Assembly (NCBI GenBank): GCA_016744065.1
Contig: JADGFA010000041.1
Location: 1 to 37,810, forward strand
Direction of reading: 5' to 3'
Length of the DNA stretch: 37,810 nucleotides
From: Gammaproteobacteria bacterium
Lineage (GTDB): Bacteria; Pseudomonadota; Gammaproteobacteria; SZUA-229
The stretch's first letter is position 1; every line of letters starts with the position of its first letter. A model generated the notes under the pieces. It worked only from the letters and a program-made list of their open reading frames with translations. It had not been told where the DNA came from and ran no database searches. Made by a program: the position numbers and the translations under genes. Positions 33,701 to 37,810 of this stretch are shown here, in pieces.

Positions 33701-36115
33701 TCGAAAACGCTCTTCACTTATTCTAAGTGACTCTTTTTGCCTGTTAAGCATCCATAACCATAAACTAATTATAAAAAGTATGAATACAGAAAAAGCAACA
33801 ATTTTCCACACCAGTGAATAATCGACATTATGCTCATAGTTTATTGAAAACCATTTTTTCTTAAACGCATTAGCCTGCTCGACGGTTATTGAATCCAGAA
33901 ATAACTGAGAAATTTCAACTAGCTCTGGTAAGTCTTTACGTACTGCAAATGCAAGGTCATTACTATAGGGCGTTGGTGCAGCTACCTTAATATTTGTTAT
34001 TCCTGTCTGTAATATAATATGGCTAGTCGCCGCTAAATTCCCCATATAAGCATCCGCATTTCCCAATGCAATAGCACTAAGAGCTTCTTCAGTATTATCT
34101 ACAAGTAATAACTTTATCTCAGGATGGTGTTTTGTAAGTATGTCAAAATTGGCATAATTCTTTTCAACGACTATTGTTTTGTTTATTAATTCATTAAGCC
34201 CCGTTATAATTTCCGCATCACTTCGTGTAAAAATAACATATGGAAACTTTAAATAAGGTTCAGTAAAATTGAGGTATTTTTCACGTTCTAATGTTTTCGA
34301 TACTGCTGGAAGAATATCAATTTTTCCTGATTTTATTCCTTTAACCACATCATTCCATTTTAATGTGGAATCATAATCCACCTTAACTGAAAACGCTCTT
34401 TCAAATTCACCAATATAATCTGATGCTATTCCGCTATAAACCCCCTTTTTATCTATGTACTCTATTGGCGGCCAACTAGGATCCACACCAATACGGATGG
34501 ATTCTTGAGAAGTTATCCATTTTTTTTGTTTATTTGATAACTTTATTACTTTATTTAAATTAGATGACCCTGTCGTAATACCTAACCATTTTCTTTGAAT
34601 AGCTAATTTTTCTGCAGTCGTAATTGAATCTAACCCTTTTTGTAACAACTGTAAAAGTATTGCTGCATCAGTTTGTGTTGCCATACTAATGCCCACTTTA
34701 TCTATTGTGGTAATACCCGATGTACGAAGATTAGTAATAAGATTTTTTTCTAAAAAATATGATGCAACGGGTTGAACACCTACATAAGCATCAGCCCTAC
34801 CCTGAACAACTGCTAAAATAGCATTTTCTGTTGAATCTTCAACAATCAGGTTAATATCAGGAAATTGAGACAATAAAGTTCTATGCGTGTAAAAGTTTTT
34901 CTCAACAGCCACCTGTTTACCTGACAGCAGGTGAAGTTTGCTAAGCTGTGTATTTTTTTCATTTGTAATAATGACATATGGGTAAGTGGCATAGGGCGTG
35001 GTAAAGCGTGCATATTTTTCACGCTCTACTGTTTTTGAAATGGCAACAATAGCGTCTAGCTTACCTGCTTTAAACATATTAAGTGTTTCAGCCCATGGCT
35101 GCTTATAATACATCTTAATTTTTAAACCTAAACGATCTTCCAACAACTTGACATAATCAGATGCTATCCCCTGATAATCGCCTTTTTCATCTGCATAATC
35201 AAAAGGTGGCCAATCAGATTCTCCCCCCATACGAATAATTTTATGTTTCGATATCCAGTTTTTTTCATTGTCAGTTAATTTTATTTTTTTATATTTATCA
35301 TTTTTTTTGGTATGCCATTGAAGTCCTAACCATCTTCGTGTGATGTCGGCTTTTTCTACTTCTTCAATTTTTGCCATTGAGGTATTTATAGTTCTTAGTA
35401 ATTCAGTACTATTTTTATTAACGGCCGCCTTATAACTATGGGTATATAATGGCAAGTCAATCATACGATAATTTTCAATTAATGAATGCTGCCTTAAAAA
35501 ATAAGTACGATACATAGATTGACTTATAAAAACACGTACATCACCCCTTTCAGCCGCATTAAATAATTTCTGGTAGCCATCATATAGAAAAAGTTCAACG
35601 TCAGGATAGTTCTTTCGCATATAAGCTTCATGGAAACTGCCACGCGTAACACCAACACCAAACCCCTGTAATCTCTGTAAACTTATAGTTTGACTGAGTG
35701 TTTTCTGTACAAATAAATGATAAGAGCTATTGAGTATTGGCTCAGAAAACTTTAAATATTCAGAACGAGATTTATTAGCAAATATACCAGCATTAATATC
35801 TGCCTTGCCATTAATAATCATCTCCTGGCTTTGTTGATTATAAGCACCTTTAAAAGAAACTGGAATACCTGATTTTTTTGACCATAGCTTCCAGAAATCA
35901 ATTAAAATACCGTCAGCTTCTCCATTTTTATTTTGAAACTGTATCGGAGCACTATCTAATCGATAGGTTATGATAAGCTCATTCAAATTAGCCGAAACTG
36001 ATATACTAATATTGTATAGACATAGAAAAATAAACAGGCATAAGTATTTAGCCTGTATACCCACTTTATTCTTATTTTTAATTATTCTATTCATCGAAAA
36101 AAATTTAATTATCAT
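30767..36115 (-). CDS. BvgS-like unorthodox sensor kinase with three periplasmic binding domains
   Basis: A 1782-residue inner-membrane kinase. After an N-terminal hydrophobic segment (about 22-43) there are three tandem SBP_bac_3-type venus-flytrap domains (about 45-267, 275-525, 527-765), a membrane helix (about 768-792), two PAS domains (about 800-930 and 935-1050), HisKA with His1070 (NMSHEIRTPMNAI), HATPase, two receivers (Asp1360 and Asp1499) and an HPt domain with His1644 (RLVHTIQGIAGSIG). This supports a full His-Asp-His relay. BvgS itself has two binding domains and one receiver, so this one has an extra sensor and an extra receiver. The ligand is unknown; the family binds amino acids or nicotinate-like compounds. 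Start site lacks a clear ribosome site. Confidence 0.95.
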   Translation of the reverse strand: MIIKFFSMNRIIKNKNKVGIQAKYLCLFIFLCLYNISISVSANLNELIITYRLDSAPIQFQNKNGEADGILIDFWKLWSKKSGIPVSFKGAYNQQSQEMIINGKADINAGIFANKSRSEYLKFSEPILNSSYHLFVQKTLSQTISLQRLQGFGVGVTRGSFHEAYMRKNYPDVELFLYDGYQKLFNAAERGDVRVFISQSMYRTYFLRQHSLIENYRMIDLPLYTHSYKAAVNKNSTELLRTINTSMAKIEEVEKADITRRWLGLQWHTKKNDKYKKIKLTDNEKNWISKHKIIRMGGESDWPPFDYADEKGDYQGIASDYVKLLEDRLGLKIKMYYKQPWAETLNMFKAGKLDAIVAISKTVEREKYARFTTPYATYPYVIITNEKNTQLSKLHLLSGKQVAVEKNFYTHRTLLSQFPDINLIVEDSTENAILAVVQGRADAYVGVQPVASYFLEKNLITNLRTSGITTIDKVGISMATQTDAAILLQLLQKGLDSITTAEKLAIQRKWLGITTGSSNLNKVIKLSNKQKKWITSQESIRIGVDPSWPPIEYIDKKGVYSGIASDYIGEFERAFSVKVDYDSTLKWNDVVKGIKSGKIDILPAVSKTLEREKYLNFTEPYLKFPYVIFTRSDAEIITGLNELINKTIVVEKNYANFDILTKHHPEIKLLLVDNTEEALSAIALGNADAYMGNLAATSHIILQTGITNIKVAAPTPYSNDLAFAVRKDLPELVEISQLFLDSITVEQANAFKKKWFSINYEHNVDYSLVWKIVAFSVFILFIISLWLWMLNRQKESLRISEERFRLIMNATQEGIWDWDIELNNVYYSPGFYNILGYSESEFTEKCAAWMDLLHPDDYKEASESFNKIIINCVERYSLEFRLKHKNGLYRDVVATGSLVLNKKREAVRSLGSLVDITEKKSINKKLKQNEVQLKRIVDTIPLAIIISDDDGQIIFSNKQTEKEIGSDQSVIGINIGVFYEKYEDRERLFSLYREKGVVDSLPMRFKTLSGEITEGIISMLPVYFDGKMRNLGVLVNLTERIQMERELIAAKIQADIANKTKSSFLANMSHEIRTPMNAIIGLGHLVLKTSLNERQQDYIEKIQSSSHSLLGIINDILDFSKIEAGKLEIEKIEFKLEDVIENISSLVALKAEEKNLEVLFSIDPDVPVSLIGDPLRLGQILINLTQNAIKFTDQGEVLIKIIQLEKIDNKSRLELSVTDTGIGISEGHISHLFDAFSQVDETYTRRFEGTGLGLAICKQLVDLMGGDIAVKSTLDEGSAFSFQLKFEVAESNPKKPINISFKGKRALVVDDNSTARQVLTSMLESFCFNVQSVSSGQAAIDVIAKSAGIKNQHFDLVLLDWKMPGLNGIETSQKIYKDIDQPHIPTIIMVTSYGREEIIHQSEQVGLDAFLIKPINSSLLFNTIVQAMQGTVINQKQTPKKIPSKQLSGRILLVEDNKINQQVARETLGNMGLSVHVVNNGMEALDILEDNNFDVVLTDIQMPGMDGYELTRQIRLHKKYQYLPIVAMTAHAMVKDREKCLDAGMNDHLPKPIDPEQLFKTLSNWLNLIKTKKSVEDDSDDEFIKLPTEISGIDINWGLKRIGGNKKLFCKLLREFFQDYADAGEKVDIALKEVDLELVRRLVHTIQGIAGSIGAINLLKASEDMDSVLKNKNIPDSAVQDAFVDALAEVINGLKTWLGEGELLRIDESVQNVFLDENVLSHINQLLKTGDSKAEVLISRINTNDLESETTEIISTLLNSARNYDFINAQSVLSKLREKIKA

Positions 36116-36143
36116 TTAATTTTACATCTTAATAAAAATATTA

Positions 36144-37547
36144 TCACTCATTTGCAATAACAACTTGATCCCTACCAGCCTCTTTAGCACGATAACAGGC
36201 ATCATCTGCAATTTTTATCAACTCTTCATGTGTATTGTTGGCTCTAGCACTCGCTAGACCTATACTCATAGATACAGCAAACTCTTTATCATTAGATTCA
36301 AAAGATAATTCCCTTGAGCTAACAAGGATACTATTTGCAATAAATTCAGCTTTTTTAAGCGCACAATCACGTAATAGTATTATAAATTCATCCCCACCCC
36401 AACGAGCAATTACATCACTGTTGCGAACCTGTTTTTTTAATAATTTTCCCACCGCAACAAGAAGTTCATCACCTGCTAAATGCCCAAGTTGATCATTAAC
36501 CGGTTTTAAATGATCAAGATCAATAAACAATAAGCATACACCCTTGTCCATTCTTCGCATACCTCGAAGTGCATACTCAGTTTCCTGCTTTAATACTGTA
36601 CGATTAGCAAGTTTAGTAAGTTGATCGTGTAATGCAAGCCACTTCATTTTTGCCTGCGATGAACGATCTAAAAAAGCACCTGCCATTAACACACCCGATA
36701 AGCTAACAAACCACAACTCCACTAGGATTAAAAAAAGATAACCAAAAGGTGCATGTTCAAAAAGCTCAGTTGGGTGGTTATGGGGTATTGAAAGTAATAC
36801 TAATACCGCTATCAAACTGGGAGCAACTGCGCCAGAAACACCAAAACGAATAGCACTAACTAAAACAAATGGGATCATTAAATTTAATATCAGGGCCGAT
36901 TCAATGCCACTGGTTCTTCCAAATGCAAACCAGCTAATGAAAAAAGCTATTAATATAAAAGAGATTTTCCACCAGAATAATTTAAATATAAGCCCTTTTA
37001 TAATAGCCTCATAAGTAGATAACAATATACCCCCTACTAATAACAGGCCAATACTGTTACCCAACCACCATAGCATTACCACAGAAAGAGGCGGCAAAGT
37101 GTTACCAGAACCCCCCATAAACATAACGACGGAACCAGGTAATGCGCTTATTAAAGGAGCAAAGACAACAATTAAAGTAAAAACTGATGCTTCAAATAGT
37201 GAATCAAGACGCCCTGTAAAGCCATATTTTCTAGCTATTATTAAAGGGATAATGACTTCAAGGGACGCACAAATACCTATTGAGAGACCGATTAATATGG
37301 ACATGTCAGCATAATATGAAATCAATAACATACCGATTACAATACCGGGCCAATACCTAAAACCATATAAAAGTAAAAAGGCAAAAGCCCAACCGGAAGC
37401 TGGCCATACAGGTGTAACACCCGTTTGACTGGATTGTAAGTGCAGACCAAGGATGCCGCAAAGAAAAAAGATCGTCGAAAATAGCACGACTAACATCACG
37501 TAAATCAAAGCAGATGATTGTTGAAATTTTGTAGAAATAAGGCGCAA
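36144..37547 (-). CDS. MASE1-GGDEF diguanylate cyclase
   Basis: A 467-residue membrane protein. Residues about 10-300 form a MASE1 sensor with about eight hydrophobic spans and the characteristic VTPVWPASGWAFAFLLLYG. The GGDEF domain is catalytically complete (GGDEF at 384-388), with an inhibitory I-site RNSD at 375-378 five residues upstream, so product feedback by c-di-GMP is expected. Translation starts at TTG 37547, chosen because AAGGGG lies just upstream. It is 28 bp before the large kinase, making it the first gene of the signalling operon. A TATAAT on the minus strand at 37597-37602 is a possible -10 box, with no good -35. Confidence 0.93.
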   Translation of the reverse strand: MRLISTKFQQSSALIYVMLVVLFSTIFFLCGILGLHLQSSQTGVTPVWPASGWAFAFLLLYGFRYWPGIVIGMLLISYYADMSILIGLSIGICASLEVIIPLIIARKYGFTGRLDSLFEASVFTLIVVFAPLISALPGSVVMFMGGSGNTLPPLSVVMLWWLGNSIGLLLVGGILLSTYEAIIKGLIFKLFWWKISFILIAFFISWFAFGRTSGIESALILNLMIPFVLVSAIRFGVSGAVAPSLIAVLVLLSIPHNHPTELFEHAPFGYLFLILVELWFVSLSGVLMAGAFLDRSSQAKMKWLALHDQLTKLANRTVLKQETEYALRGMRRMDKGVCLLFIDLDHLKPVNDQLGHLAGDELLVAVGKLLKKQVRNSDVIARWGGDEFIILLRDCALKKAEFIANSILVSSRELSFESNDKEFAVSMSIGLASARANNTHEELIKIADDACYRAKEAGRDQVVIANE

Positions 37548-37810
37548 ACTAACCCCTTATGAAAATAATCCTCAACTATATGATGTTAGTACATATATTA
37601 TATTTGTCGAGTCGATTTAAATCTAAAGATATTACATAATTAAGACAACTTTAATTTCTATCACAGCATCTAATGCCACATTTGAATGGAGGTAATAAAG
37701 TTCGCTTATAATTTTGTCAATGAAAACAGCTAAAGTATGATTAGAATTCCACTTTAACATACAATAATTATTTTTTTATAGGTTGTTTTCCTATATATAC
37801 TATATATTAT

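Noticed and set aside
1..37810. Mobile element or genomic-island borders
   Set aside because: No transposase, integrase, phage gene, tRNA or direct-repeat attachment site was found, and base composition looks uniform by eye.

Overview
The window is AT-rich chromosomal DNA, most likely from a gammaproteobacterium. Gene content suggests a hydrogen-using, possibly sulfur-oxidising chemolithotroph: an uptake [NiFe] hydrogenase with a complete maturation set and H2 sensor, a DsrC/TusE-family protein, and heavy c-di-GMP/two-component signalling. The taxonomy is an inference; there is no rRNA, tRNA, mobile element, phage gene or CRISPR array to anchor it.

Layout. (1) 109-3803, minus strand: a rhodanese, a DUF1186/SEC-C protein, an unusual PDC-sensor membrane protein, a small possibly exported protein, and inorganic pyrophosphatase. 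(2) 3895-7513, minus: hupS-hupL-hupC, the membrane-bound uptake hydrogenase, closed by a strong hairpin/T-tract terminator. The small subunit carries the six cysteines typical of the O2-tolerant [4Fe-3S] enzymes. (3) 7514-7791: a divergent control region with an FNR/Anr-like box, a sigma70-like promoter towards hupD and sigma54-like -24/-12 candidates towards hupS. (4) 7792-25841, plus: twenty tightly packed, mostly overlapping genes, hupDFGHIJK-hypAB-hupR-hupT-hupUV-hypF-hypC-(SIS isomerase)-hypDE-(FmdE-like protein)-(nickel permease). It holds the dedicated chaperones and protease, the general Ni/Fe/CN maturation pathway, and the whole H2-sensing circuit (regulatory hydrogenase HupUV, kinase HupT, NtrC-type regulator HupR). 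(5) 26097-27959, plus: a DsrC/TusE-like protein lacking both redox cysteines, a 435-bp non-coding stretch with an imperfect inverted repeat, and a GT4 glycosyltransferase. (6) 28033-37547, minus: an apparent four-gene signalling operon, MASE1-GGDEF diguanylate cyclase, a 1782-residue BvgS-like kinase with three periplasmic binding domains, a REC-HK-REC hybrid kinase, and a REC-HD-GYP phosphodiesterase.

How it works together (inference from families): HupUV senses H2 and controls HupT; HupT sets the phosphorylation state of HupR; HupR with sigma54 would control hupSLC. HypA/HypB and the permease supply nickel, HypF/E/C/D build Fe(CN)2CO, HupD clips HupL, and HupG/H/I/J/K assemble and protect the enzyme in air. 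The most unusual parts are the GmhA-like isomerase and the degenerate FmdE-like protein embedded in the hyp operon, the cysteine-less DsrC homologue beside it, and the compact c-di-GMP make/break operon with a triple-sensor kinase.
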